Notes under the pieces: model-generated | The model's input: only the letters and a program-made list of their open reading frames with translations | What the model was told of the DNA's origin: nothing | Database searches by the model: none | Made by a program: the position numbers and the translations under genes | Shown here: piece after piece, positions 42,828 to 53,553 of the stretch | How the letters are laid out: each line of letters starts with the position of its first letter | Position numbering within the stretch: the stretch's first letter is position 1 | NCBI RefSeq assembly: GCF_003576645.1 | Contig: NC_044923.1 | Location: forward strand, 19,791,862 to 19,855,861 | Origin: Ipomoea triloba | Lineage: Eukaryota > Streptophyta > Magnoliopsida > Solanales > Convolvulaceae | Direction of reading: 5' to 3' | Length of the DNA stretch: 64,000 nucleotides

Positions 42828-45539
42828 TCAATCAACGAAAAGCCTAAAGTTAAGCATCTCAATTTTGTAGGCTTCCAAGTCTCCTCTCGCTTTCTTTAGT
42901 TTCTTTGCATCTTCTTGCGTCATTATATCCAGTTTGTGAATGCGAGTTACTTCGGCTCCAGCCTCCGAAACTGTAGTCTTGGCAGTACCCAAATCATCCG
43001 ACATTTTGGTAATCAAGGTGTCACAGTCCTTCTTCGTGGCACGAACCAACTTCAACTCTTGCTCTAGTTCAACTTCTCTGTCTTCCGCAGCTTTAAACGC
43101 CTGATGTTGCTTCAATAAGTCTTTCTTAAGTCGCGTGACCTCATCCTGGGCGTTCTTGAGTTCTTCCTTAGCTGTAGACAATGACATACTTTGAGACTCA
43201 CTCGACGTTTTCTCCGAAATCTCAGACCTTAGTTCATCAAACTCATGAGCTCGTCTGAAGACTTCCTCCACTCTCACCTTTAGTGGCGTGAAGTCTATGT
43301 CCAGTTTCTCCAAATTGGCAAAGGCGCCGTCAAAGCTCTCCCGCAAGGAGGAAATGTGCTCTACAGGAGTGTCCTCCAACCTTCTGCGAAGCTTGCTCCA
43401 AACATTTCCAATAGCCACCCTAAACTCTTCCAATACCATGGTTTCACCATCAAAGACAGAATCCTCAGGCCTATTTACTGGATCCAGTTGTAGCTCATCA
43501 TGGGAACTTTGTGGCTTGGGTAAACCCTGCATTGGGGAGTTGGTGGGGTGATCATTCTCCCCAGTGTCACTTCCAGTTATCCCCTTACTTGATGATTCAG
43601 CTTCTTCGCTAACAGGCATCTCTATATTTTCCTGGCAAGAAGTAAAAAAGAGGGACAAGTTAGATGCTGCTGGCAATAACGTGACGGCGGTATGGTTAAT
43701 AAATGAACGTGAAGGAGACAATTATTTACCTTTATTGGGGAAGGTGAGCGGCGATTCCTTTTCCGTTTGAAATTGCGGTCTCTATCACTACTCTCCTCAT
43801 CACTTGAGTCCGGTACCGCATTAACTCTCTGTTTCGAAGTGGTGTCCTTCTTTCTCTTCTTAGGTGATGATTCATCTTCTTGGACTAGACGCTTGCCTTT
43901 CTTTGTAGTACCAACCTCTTGTCGCATGTCGATTAGGTGCTCGGGAACTAAACCTTTAATGTTGCGCTCAAGATGGTCCCCATGGACTTGGGTCCACCAG
44001 TCCTTATAACTCTGTGAGAAGTGTTTCTTCATCATGACTCGAGTTGTGGGAAATGTTATTTGTGACCCCGAGCCCCGAAGTGTAAGGTGACGCCAACATT
44101 GGAAACCCTCCGCAGGAGTGATCCTACGTTCATCATTGCCCAATATGCCAGGGTTGTCGTCTTGATAGTAGCCAAACTGTCGGCTAAATCGATGGGGAGT
44201 GTAGGGTTCTGCAATACATGAATTGGCCCATCGTAATATGAGGAAGTTCGAACGGNTTAAAGATCTTGCGGCGAGCTTCCACCTGACCGTAACGTCTCGC
44301 GCCACCCTCTCCAGAGTAAGTGATCATTTGTGGGGAGGCAGACACATGGTCGTTTGCAAAGTGGGTGTCGTAATAGAAAGACAACCATCCGTACACATAG
44401 TGGATGGGAAAGTGACTATCGGCTTGCCCTGGTTTGGCGGAGTGAGATATTGCATTTAGTCCGTTATAAATGGACGCAAGTACGGGTATTGCAAGATTTA
44501 ACTTTTGGCCCGTTGCCATCAAACTAGCCATCTTGAAAGTTGCATAGCGAATAAGTCGTGTCGCTTTGATGGGGAGTACAAATACACACAGCCAACAGCT
44601 TAGATATGCTGCTAGGTGGGTTTCTTCTTCAAGTTCAGGGGGAATTCCGAGCTCTACAAAAGGCGCTCTAGTCGTTTTGGTCCAACCCTTGAATGCTGGG
44701 ATCTTACCGCTTGGATTCTGGGTATTCTTTGGGCGACTCTTCCTCTGACCTTCTTTCCTTGGAAATGGCCTTTTATAAATTTGCGGCCTTCTGCTCCAGA
44801 ACTCGATCCACTCGTTGATATGAATCGAGCAATTGTCATCCTTCTTATTGCGGTCGCAGCCTGGTTGCTTACGCCGGTTGTAAAGGTAGCTGTACGCTTG
44901 GAGCAAATACTTGCAACATTGAGGGGTAGGCCCGGAGTCAATATCTTCCCCTGTCAATTCTGAAGCGGTGGGGACGTATTCGTCATAGATGTCACCAGAT
45001 ATCGGTAGGCCGCAAAGTACGTGGAGGTCCCAAAGTGAGATCGAGAGCTCACCAACCAAAGTAAGCAGTGTGTTGGTCATAGGGCACCACGCCTTGCAAA
45101 ACGCCTGAACGATGTGCGTTGAACGATCATAAGTAAACAAAGAGGCGTATATGCCGTCGTAGATCATCGTGGCTTCCAAGACGTCGTGATGCCTACTGAG
45201 TATATCCTCGGTCCATTCCCAATACCCCTTGGCGAAACTGAACTTGCCCTTGAAACTAGGGTCCTGATTCCACGAAACCTCACCCTCAAGTATCCTCCTC
45301 CCTAGAGACGGGAGTTCGCATGAATACTCCACATGTTGTAGGCCGGTTTGTAGAACCCATTGGGTTTCTATGTCGACGGCCCAATTCTCCACTCGGTATG
45401 GTAGTGTCGGGGCGGGAAGGATTCTTGGCTTCATCGGCGGGTAGATGAGGAATGATGTGCTATCTTTCCTGGTCTCGTCATTTGATAGTTTGAGTTTCCT
45501 CTTCTTATCAGCTCCTACTATCTCCCAGAAGACCACCAT
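42828..45539 (-). CDS. Antisense plant mobile domain (PMD) protein with coiled-coil tail
   Basis: Two exons: 45539-43730 and 43631-42828, with a 98-bp GT-AG intron (donor AAG|GTAAAT, acceptor TTGCCAG|GA) between codons. A single N at 44256 shifts the frame by one. Ignoring it joins ARRKIF to RSNFLILRW and gives 870 codons without a stop. Residues about 110-430 look like the plant mobile domain (ATMIYDGIYASLFTYDR, ELSISLWDLHVLCGLPI, EPYTPHRFSRQFGYYQ). Next come a basic linker with KRKRNRRSPSPIK, a possible nuclear signal, and a long Glu/Lys-rich coiled coil (STAKEELKNAQDEVTRLKK). PMD proteins in Arabidopsis (MAIN, MAIL1) are nuclear and linked to gene silencing; the role here is unknown. Extra, sometimes antisense, genes are known in Tat elements. 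Confidence 0.82.
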
Positions 45540-46275
45540 CGTTCAGAATTCAATTTTTGATATAGAAAGCTGCATTGAAGGTTAGGGAGCCGATCAAGTC
45601 AGGCAAAATATTTGCCAAGAAGTCGTCAGGCAAAATACGGCTAACATTTTGCCACAAAAATGCCCAGTGCAAGAAAATTTCTTATGCTACGTATATATTA
45701 TACACATATACATGCCACTTATATTATGTACACATTGTACATACGTGTATGTATGTGTATATATGTACACGCAAGAACAAAGTTGGATTATGTGCTAGTG
45801 TGTTGTGCGTATATATTATATGTACATATAGACATATGATACACACTACACAAACCAAATAAGTGAATGATATATATTACATTACATATATACACTCACA
45901 GCACTCCAGATTGACGTGGATTACATATATATTATATATATATTATACAAAGCAAACATACAAATTGGGGATTATATATATTATATACACCCACGTACTG
46001 CCACACTACAAAACAAACAAATATATATATGTATTATATATATATATATAAATATATATATGGGTTATATGTGTAGTAGACCACTTATGCATATAATATA
46101 TGTATATACACTATATATATTGGCAGGGGGTGAGAAAACAACAAAAAGCAAACATATATATTATATATATACCTACGTATTCCTAACTCTATGAGTCATA
46201 TATATTATATATGTACCCACACTACACCCGAAACAAACATATATATAATATAAATAAATCAAACATATATATGGG

Positions 46276-46336
<61 letters not shown>

Positions 46337-46465
46337 CAAAAAAAAAAGTGGATTATATATGTATGTCAAATACACTGTGTACCGCCGCCAAAAAAAAAAG
46401 GGAAAGCATAGATTATATATATGTATATACTATGTACTGCCACGAAAAAGAAAAAGGCAAAATCA

Positions 46466-46527
<62 letters not shown>

Positions 46528-46602
46528 AAAAAAAAAAGGGAAAGCATAGATTATATATATGTATATACTATGTACTGCCACGAAAAGAAAAAGGCAAAAT
46601 CA

Positions 46603-46658
<56 letters not shown>

Positions 46659-46686
46659 GGATTATGAACCAGTGACAATTTGGTGG

Positions 46687-46726
<40 letters not shown>
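45540..46726. repeat. TA-rich repeat block of the Tat element
   Basis: Long stretches of TATATA broken by degenerate units such as GTGGATTATATATA and ACAAAGCAAACATA. A block of about 90 bases starting AAGGGAAAGCATAGATTATA occurs at about 46398 and 46536. Frames here give Ile-Tyr repeats only and are not genes. This lies upstream of the antisense gene and could form its leader or 5' intron. Confidence 0.6.
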
Positions 46727-46730
<4 letters not shown>

Positions 46731-47397
46731 CATGTTCAGATGTGGCCGTGCTCTCCCGTGCGACCGTGCGGTTNNNNNNNNNNNNNNNNNNNNNNNNNNN
46801 NNNNNNNNNNNNNNNNNNNNNNNNNNNNNNNNNNNNNNNNNNNNNNNNNNNNNNNNNNNNNNNNNNNNNNNNNNNNNNNNNNNNNNNNNNNNNNNNNNNN
46901 NNNNNNNNNNNNNNNNNNNNNNNNNNNNNNNNNNNNNNNNNNNNNNNNNNNNNNNNNNNNNNNNNNNNNNNNNNNNNNNNNNNNNNNNNNNNNNNNNNNN
47001 NNNNNNNNNNNNNNNNNNNNNNNNNNNNNNNNNNNNNNNNNNNNNNNNNNNNNNNNNNNNNNNNNNNNNNNNNNNNNNNNNNNNNNNNNNNNNNNNNNNN
47101 NNNNNNNNNNNNNNNNNNNNNNNNNNNNNNNNNNNNNNNNNNNNNNNNNNNNNNNNNNNNNNNNNNNNNNNNNNNNNNNNNNNNNNNNNNNNNCACACCA
47201 CTCAATGTTACGAAATACACCACTCAATGTTAAGAAACACACCACACAAATATGCACTGTGGTGTGTTTCTTAACATTGTGGTGTGTTTCATTGTGTTTC
47301 ATTGTGGTGTGTTTCTTAACATTGAGTGGTGTATTTCGTAACATTGAGTGGTGTGTGACCGCACGGCCACACGGGAGAGCACGGTCGCATTTGAACC
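46727..47397. mobile_element. TA-microsatellite-lodged element 6, with assembly gap
   Basis: Flanked by (TA)n. The ends are inverted repeats of about 40 bp: GGCCGTGCTCTCCCGTGCGA on the left and, reversed, ACCGTGCTCTCCCGTGTGGC on the right. The visible interior (47194-47345) is a symmetrical array of CACACCACTCAATGTTA and its complement. 420 Ns occupy 46774-47193, probably because the fold-back interior could not be assembled. Confidence 0.75.
46774..47193. other. Assembly gap (420 N)
   Basis: A run of 420 undetermined bases lying wholly inside an inverted-repeat element. Frames crossing it are meaningless. Confidence 0.99.
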
Positions 47398-49572
47398 AAT
47401 ATATATATTATACACGCAAGCAGACAAAGTGGGGAATATATGTATTATATGTATACGAACTACTACATACATTACAACATGTATATGGGTTCTATGTATA
47501 CTATAGTCACAAGAGCAAACAAAAAGCACCAAAAGGCAAGGATCATATATTCCTATTATATATATGCCAAGTGCAAATAGCGTATGAAAAATGAACCTGT
47601 GTTATGGTGGGTTATGAATATATGTCCTGGGCTCCTGGTAGCACGTCTTGCACACTGCAAAGCAAAAGGAAACCAAAAAAATGTTTATACATAGATAGAC
47701 GCGCACAACAGAAGGGAAAAGATATGGGCACTGTGAAAGATAAAAAGTTCATGGCCCGAGGCAACTCAAACAAAAAGGAAAAAATAAAAAAAAATAGTGA
47801 AGATCTCAAGGCAATATCATTGTGAGAGATCCCAGCCGATTATTCGTGAGAAGCTTCGCAATTTCCATTGTTGTATAATAACAACAGCCACGGCGTGGTC
47901 AAACCTTTAAGTGAGACCGGATAATGGTCACGATAGAAAATCGACGTCGAACTCTGTCCAGGCATCACCACAGTCTCAACATATATACATATATGTGATA
48001 TACGGCAAAGAAATTCCAAGGAGAGAGCCTCAGACACGTCGAAACAAAAGGGCAGAGCACAAGGCTCTATGAAGACCGTTTACAGTGAGTCTCTCCTCAG
48101 CTGTGATTAAGCTGGAGCGAAACATAAGTTTCCCTCAAAGCAGTGTTGCGTTATTCTTCATCAAGCTTTGGAGAATTCACCGACGACCTTTGAAGCTACG
48201 GCCGTCTCGGCTAAGCGAGGAGCAAGATGGCGAGGCTTATCTGACGTATTCATTCCCAAAAAAAAAGTGCGAAGGGGACGGCGGTCAGGCGATCAATCTC
48301 TGGCCACAGTGGCAGTGACGCATCTCTACGGCAATAATGCCTGTGGTAGTGGCAACAGAGTGGCTATGGAGTCAAGTCCAAAGCTTGGAGAGATATTCCC
48401 CACGACGGCATCACTACACCGTAGTGCGACGGTCTCGAGTCAGCACTCTCAGGCAGCGAGCTTGTTGATCGGCGGCGGCGAGAAAGTCTTAACAGTACAA
48501 TGGTGAGAGATAACTCGAGAAGTTCATTCTCAGGTAGCCCTTGGTCCAATGTTGTTCCGCGATAGTTCGTAGCACGATGGCAACGTGCCAGAGCACGTGC
48601 CCGGCGAGCACCCAGCAGCTTTCTTCTCCAAGGACGGTGGCGGCAGCTCTATGGTGCACGGTGAGCATATAAAAAAAAAAAGAAAACATAATTTCTTTTC
48701 GAAGCAGCGTGGAAGGCGTGCCTGAGCAACACTTTGCGGCGACCCTTCGGCGACGGTATTTCCGACGAGGTGACCGGCTGTGAGGTTCGAATAATGGCAA
48801 ATATTTAATCCCATTCAGCGCTTATAGGTCTTTCTTTTCTTGGTTTCTCACTGCAAAACAAATTTCAAGGCAAAACACATGCATATATGTGCATGGCATA
48901 TACTAAAGTTGAGGTTAGTTACCTGTAGCTCTGCCCTTGGTTTTGATTGAAGATGTAAAAGAGTGAATGAGTGACTGAAGATGCAGAAGAATGAATGTGT
49001 ATTTATAGTGTTGGTTGGGCGATATTAGTGTTGGTTGGGCGATATCGTTCGTCTGTGACTCCATGATTATCTCAAATTGATAGTGTTATAGTTGGCTTTG
49101 GAGTCCTGGTAATGTTAATCACATTAGTTTGGACTCACTTTGTACGCAGTCTGTTACACTTGCATGGGCAAATTAAGGTGCAATGAGGACTCCAATTGCA
49201 GTGACTAAAATCGGAGTTGAACTTTAAAAAAAAAAAAGAAGAAGAAATGGTCCTTTAATGAGATTGATTGGCTTTTGGACTTGGTTTTATTGGATTTAAT
49301 CAGTTAAAGTCACCATATTGTCACTTACCTTGTTCGGCTTCTTTCAAGTTTTGGATAGATATTTACTTTAGCTAAAATTAGAATGGAGATTTGGCTAAAG
49401 TTAAAAAATGAGATGGGCTTCGAAGTCAAAATAGATTGATTTGTGTAATATGGACATCTATTGTTGGGCCATTGAAATCAAAATGGCGTCTATTGGGTGA
49501 TTTGGACTCTTGGACAACTGATTAATTTCGAGACTCCCTTCTCTTTGCATTTGGAGCACGCCAAGCAAGTCT
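47398..49572 (-). other. Noncoding 3' block of the Tat element, probable antisense leader
   Basis: No recognisable protein. From about 47830 to 48980 GC content is higher than in the surroundings. Read on the minus strand from the TATA box at 49002, a splice-donor-like CTACAG|GTAACT lies near 48921 and an acceptor-like TTTTGCAG near 48852, so the block may hold noncoding first exons of the PMD transcript. A 20-bp tandem repeat (AGTGTTGGTTGGGCGATAT) lies at 49007-49045. Confidence 0.4.
49002..49008 (-). promoter_or_regulatory. Candidate TATA box for the antisense gene
   Basis: CACTATAAATAC on the minus strand, followed by a CT-rich leader (TTCATTCTTCTGCATCTTC) typical of plant 5' ends and then by splice-like signals. 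The PMD start codon is 3.4 kb downstream at 45539, so introns would be needed. This is inference. Confidence 0.4.
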
Positions 49573-49585
49573 CGAAGGGGCAATT
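49573..49585 (+). promoter_or_regulatory. Polypurine tract
   Basis: CGAAGGGGCAATT immediately before the TG of the 3' LTR; the purine run GAAGGGG is where plus-strand DNA synthesis would start. Confidence 0.6.
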
Positions 49586-50514
49586 TGTAAGCATCGAAAA
49601 TTTAAAGAATGTTATTGGGCCGTGATCGATAACCAGTTGTTAAATTAATTGCTTTAATTAATTAAATTGGGCTGATATTTATTTAATTGGGTTGATTAAA
49701 TGGCCTAATAAATAATTGGTTGGCCTAATTAATTAATTTAAAGTAATTGTTGCTGAACTGTTGGCCCAAATTCAAGGATTATATTTAATTGAGTTGGACC
49801 AGACTATCAATTGGGCTGCTCAAGTTGGCGGGCTTTGACTTGGTTTGGCCCATCAAAATTATATGTGGATTATATAATTTTGAGGAAATTGTGGATATGA
49901 TAAACTGGTTCAAAAATATAAAATCATGAACCTGGACGTGATAGTGTCCCGATACGTTCCTTATAAGAATTATCCAAATGGATAGAGTTGGTTATATTTT
50001 TCCTACCAACTCACCACTATAAATAGTGGTTTCATTTTCAAGGAAGGGGAGCTCTGAAGATCTGCATAGCGAAGCTCTGCCGAAATCTCACCAGAATATT
50101 GTCTGGAACACACTTGCAATTTATTTGCACCGAGGGGTACGCCTGCAATTTATTTGCACCGAAGAACCCTTCCAGTTGGCATACTTCCAACTCGGCATAC
50201 TTCCAGTTTGGCATACTTCCAACTCGGCATACTTCCAGTTGGCATACTTCCAACTTGGCATACCTACAGTTGGCATACTTCCAACTCAGCACACACTTAA
50301 TTCGGCATATTCCGGATTCAGTACACATCTAATCGGCATACTTCCAATTCAACATATTCTGAACTAGGCCTACTTCCGATCAACATACTTCTAGTAGAGA
50401 ATCAGAGGACTTCTATACAGAGATTGTACTCCATTTATCATTTGATACATACTACTTATTGTAACCGATACTTTGAATTTTGAATATATACAATTCAAGT
50501 TTTTCGCGTTTACA
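49586..50514 (+). repeat. 3' LTR of the Tat element
   Basis: 929 bp, TGTAAGCATC...GCGTTTACA, followed by TCTAT. It is collinear with the 5' LTR but lacks about 26 bp near 49965 and has a different arrangement of GGCATACTTCC units (about 50175-50350). Confidence 0.93.
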
Positions 50515-50933
50515 TCTATAATTACATAATGAAAGCAATAAAATATATAAGGGAGTTTCGAGAAAACATATTTGCTTGATGTTGGCCTACTGATTGACGT
50601 TCTGTGTTAAGAGTAAAAGAAGAAGGCACACTATAATCAAAAGAGGAAGTCAAACATCAATTTATGGTTAAAAATAGAGGGGCAATTTTGTCTCAAAGCT
50701 ACTTTTTTTTTATTCCTAAAATTCATGGAATTGAAATACCAAAGGAGGGCATGAGATTCTAATTTCATGAAAATTAGGGAATTTCAATTCCGTGAAATTG
50801 CAATTAGTTCCCTCCAACCAAACCAAGCAATTTGCTTGTCTTCGCAATTATGTGAGAATTAGGTGGGAATGAAATTGTAATTCACTCTAACCAAACGCCT
50901 TATTATTGAAGTAGCATTTGCCATCATAGCAAG

Positions 50934-51088
50934 TAGGGCTGTCAAAATGGGCCGAAGCCCGCGGGCCGACCCGCACCCGCCCCACGGTGGGGCGGGGTAG
51001 GGGCATGAAAAAATAGGCCCGCGAAAATGCGGGCCTAGTGGGGCGGGCCGGCCCGCGGGCCAAGTAAAAAAATAAAAAAATAAAAAAA

Positions 51089-51136
<48 letters not shown>

Positions 51137-51417
51137 TTGTACACATGAATATAAATATATATTCATGTACACATGAATATATATTTATATTCATGTGTAC
51201 ACGTATGTATTGTACACATGAATATATATTCATGTGTACAGTACGTGTACACACTGTAATTAAAAAAAACACTAAAAAGCTTGCGGGGCCCGCCAACCCG
51301 CGTGGGGCGGGTTAGGGTTGTATGAATCCTAGCCCGCGGGCTTAACGGGTCGGCCCGCAAAAGCTGGTCAAAAAATAGGCTCGCGGTGGGGCGGGCCGTT
51401 CCGCTCTGACGGTACTA
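50934..51417. mobile_element. hAT-type MITE with 8-bp target duplication
   Basis: 484 bp, ends TAGGGCTGTCAAAA and, reversed, TAGTACCGTCAGAG. ATAGCAAG flanks both sides (50926-50933 and 51418-51425), the 8-bp duplication of hAT elements. Subterminal parts are very GC-rich (GCGGGCCGACCCGC) and the centre is TA-rich. It interrupts the Tat relic's gag, which reads on in frame when the insert is ignored. Confidence 0.85.
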
Positions 51418-51425
51418 ATAGCAAG

Positions 51426-51619
51426 CATGCTAGTGTAAACATGATACCAATTTGAAATACTCCTATCCAAAGAAGGTTAAGCAAATTTTTCAAAATATTT
51501 TTCTTGAGAAAGATCAATGCCATCATCCTCAATGAGATCATGCAACACTTGGTGAATAACGTTCATAGCATTAGTAGGTGCCTTACGAGTTTGCAAACTT
51601 GGTTTTGTCCCTTAAAGGG
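51426..51619 (-). pseudogene. Tat relic, gag N-terminal part
   Basis: The minus strand reads TRKAPTNAMNVIHQVLHDLI and then NWYHVYTSMLA, corresponding to the EWTHVYNVMPAMA region of the young gag. It continues through 50900-50933 and then 33927 downward, across the insertions. The 5' side stops at the LTR-like sequence that starts at 51620. Confidence 0.65.
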
Positions 51620-52150
51620 TGTTGGAAAAATAGCATTAAAATGTCATTTTAGTACTATTTTTTCTACCCCATATGAATGAAAATTGTTTTTCAAGGGTAT
51701 TTTGAAATTGGAAACAACTGTGTTCAACGGTCGATTCCTGCATAGCAGAGGTAGGTGTTACCCTTTGAACCTTGCCTTGTGAGATATATTTATTCTACTG
51801 GCTATAGGTAGAATGCGATGTCTTTGAACTGACTGCCGTTTGTGTAGACATTGATATACCTCACACAGGAATCTTCTAACCACGTTCTGCCCTCATAATT
51901 GTGCCCATTTTGGTCGTGGGTCACTGTTCCTGGTTCTACAAGAATTTCTAAAGAATTGAGCTCAGTTCAACTCTCCTTTGAAGCGACCCTCACTTCCTCT
52001 CACATAGGTGATTCTTTTTCGAGTATCCCGCATACTCAACATATGTCAATCGACATTCAAATCTTTAAAGCATCAAAGTTCTAGCCTCGTGCAGGAGCCA
52101 CTGTTTTAACGAGGAGTGGTTGGGAGTTCGAGACCTCCATAGTGACACGC
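51620..52150. mobile_element. LTR-like sequence next to a copia relic
   Basis: Starts TGTTGGAAAAATAGC at 51620, similar to the LTR-like start at 13724. If it were the 3' LTR of the minus-strand copia relic, TGTTGG would be its reversed CCAACA end; the wider similarity instead suggests plus orientation. I could not settle this. No second LTR is seen. Confidence 0.4.
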
Positions 52151-52199
52151 TTCGTTCCATAATTTTATTGCCCCATTGAACCTAGGTGCCAGCTAGGTT

Positions 52200-53553
52200 G
52201 GGTATTCACTATGGAACTTTTATTCCAAGAACTTTAGACCCATTCCTTGTGTCAACTTCTCTACAACTTCTTTGCTCAACCCTTTGGTTAGCAGATCCGC
52301 TATATTGTCTATTGACCTTACGTAGTCAACCGAGACAACACCAGTTGCGAGAAGTTATCTAATGGTATTATTTCTACAACGTAAGTGTCTAGACTTACCA
52401 TTATACATATGACTCCTTACTCTCCCAATTGTGGCTTGACTATCACAATGTACACAGATTAGAGGTATATGTCTTTCCCAACTAGGAATATTTTCCAGAA
52501 AATGGTGTAGCCATTCAGCCTCTTCACAACACTTGTCCAAGGCAATTATTTCAGATTTCATCATGAACCTGGCTATTACTGTTTGCTTGAAAGACTTCCA
52601 CGCAACGGTTACACCAACTAGTGTAAACACGTAGCCACTCGTGGATTTAGAATCCTTAATGTCCGATATCCAACTAGCATTGCTATACCCTTCAAGTACA
52701 ACAGGATATCTCGTATAGTGTAGTCCAAGTTCACGAGTATACCTTAAGTATCTCATATCCCTTACTATTGTCTTCTAATGAATCTCACCAGGGTTACTCG
52801 TAAATCTATTGAGTTTACTAACCGCAAATGCAATATCCGGCCTAGTACAACTTATAAGATACATCAAACTACCAATAACCCGAGCATATTCTACTTGAGA
52901 AATACACTCTCCATGGTTTTTGGTTAGTTGAACGTTTGTATCAAATGGTGTCTTAGCCAATTGATCATCATCCTTGTTAAACTTGGCAAAGATTTTATTA
53001 ATATAATGAGATTGACTCAACACAATACCATCAGGTTTTTTTTAATGATTTTAACTTTGATGATTAAATTAGCTAAACCCATATCCTTCATGTCAAAACT
53101 CACATTTAACATATTCTTGGTAGATTTGATTATCCGATCATTACTACCAACGATGAGAATATCATCAACATATAAACAAAGAAATGACATACCCGTCTAC
53201 CGTTTCTTTAACGTAGACACACTTGTCACTTTCATTTATTTTGAAACCATTGGTTAACATTGCATGGTTAAACTTCTCATGCCATTGCTTAGGCGCTTGT
53301 TTTAAACTATAAAGCGATTTAACCAACTTACATACTTTCTTTTCTTGGCCTGGAACCACGAACCCTTCGAGTTGTTCGATATAGATTTCCTCATCTACCT
53401 TGCCATTTAAGAAAGTTATTTTCACATCCATTTGATGAACTTCAAAATTTCGTAGCGCGGCTATGACAAGTATCATCCTAATGGTGTTTATTCTCGTCAC
53501 AAGAGAATACGTCTCGAAGTAATCAAGGCCTTCGCGTTGCCTGACAATTTGTA
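52200..53553 (-). pseudogene. Ty1/copia reverse transcriptase-RNase H relic
   Basis: Minus-strand order: DYFETYSLVTRIN, HQMDVKITFLNG, SLYSLKQAPKQWHEKF, a YVDD box at 53161-53172, then [41 protein letters not shown] and [15 protein letters not shown] (RNase H), ending near ADLLTKGLSKE. Frames are broken at least at the YVDD box and near 53030 and 52765. Gag, protease and integrase are missing; the 5' side stops at 53553, where AT-rich DNA begins. Nonfunctional. Confidence 0.85.

Larger units (their letters stand above)
34235..50514 (+). mobile_element. Ty3/gypsy Tat-lineage LTR retrotransposon, 16.3 kb
   Basis: Complete element flanked by the 5-bp duplication TCTAT (34230-34234 and 50515-50519). 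Order: 5' LTR, primer-binding-like site, gag, protease, RT, RNase H, a second archaeal-type RNase H, integrase, spacer, antisense plant-mobile-domain gene, a long TA-rich and GC-richer noncoding block, polypurine tract, 3' LTR. The second RNase H and the extra antisense gene mark it as Tat lineage. The LTRs differ by an indel of about 26 bp, changes in a short repeat array and roughly ten substitutions that I could see, so insertion is recent. Sense coding is broken; the antisense gene is open. Confidence 0.92.
33928..50899. mobile_element. PIF-like MITE split by the Tat retrotransposon
   Basis: Left end GGCGTTTGGTTGGAATG at 33928 and right end, reversed, GGCGTTTGGTTAGAGTG ending at 50899. 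Both arms are noncoding and rich in GGAATTGCAATTCC-like words. The true element is about 690 bp: 33928-34229 plus 50515-50899, with the 16.3-kb retrotransposon between. Host coding sequence on the two sides rejoins in frame when the insert and one 3-4 bp duplication (TAA or ATAA) are ignored, so the boundaries are well supported. Confidence 0.75.

Noticed and set aside
46348..47594. Long frames with Ile-Tyr repeats and runs of X
   Set aside because: These are TA microsatellites read as Ile-Tyr plus 420 Ns without stop codons.
48085..48814. Protein-coding genes in the GC-richer 3' block of the Tat element
   Set aside because: Overlapping frames on both strands show no recognisable domain. Splice-like signals suggest noncoding leader sequence instead.
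34235..50514. Endogenous pararetrovirus or envelope-bearing retrovirus
   Set aside because: The element has LTRs, a 5-bp target duplication, integrase and the Tat-type second RNase H. There is no movement protein or coat gene, and the extra gene is an antisense PMD protein, not an envelope.
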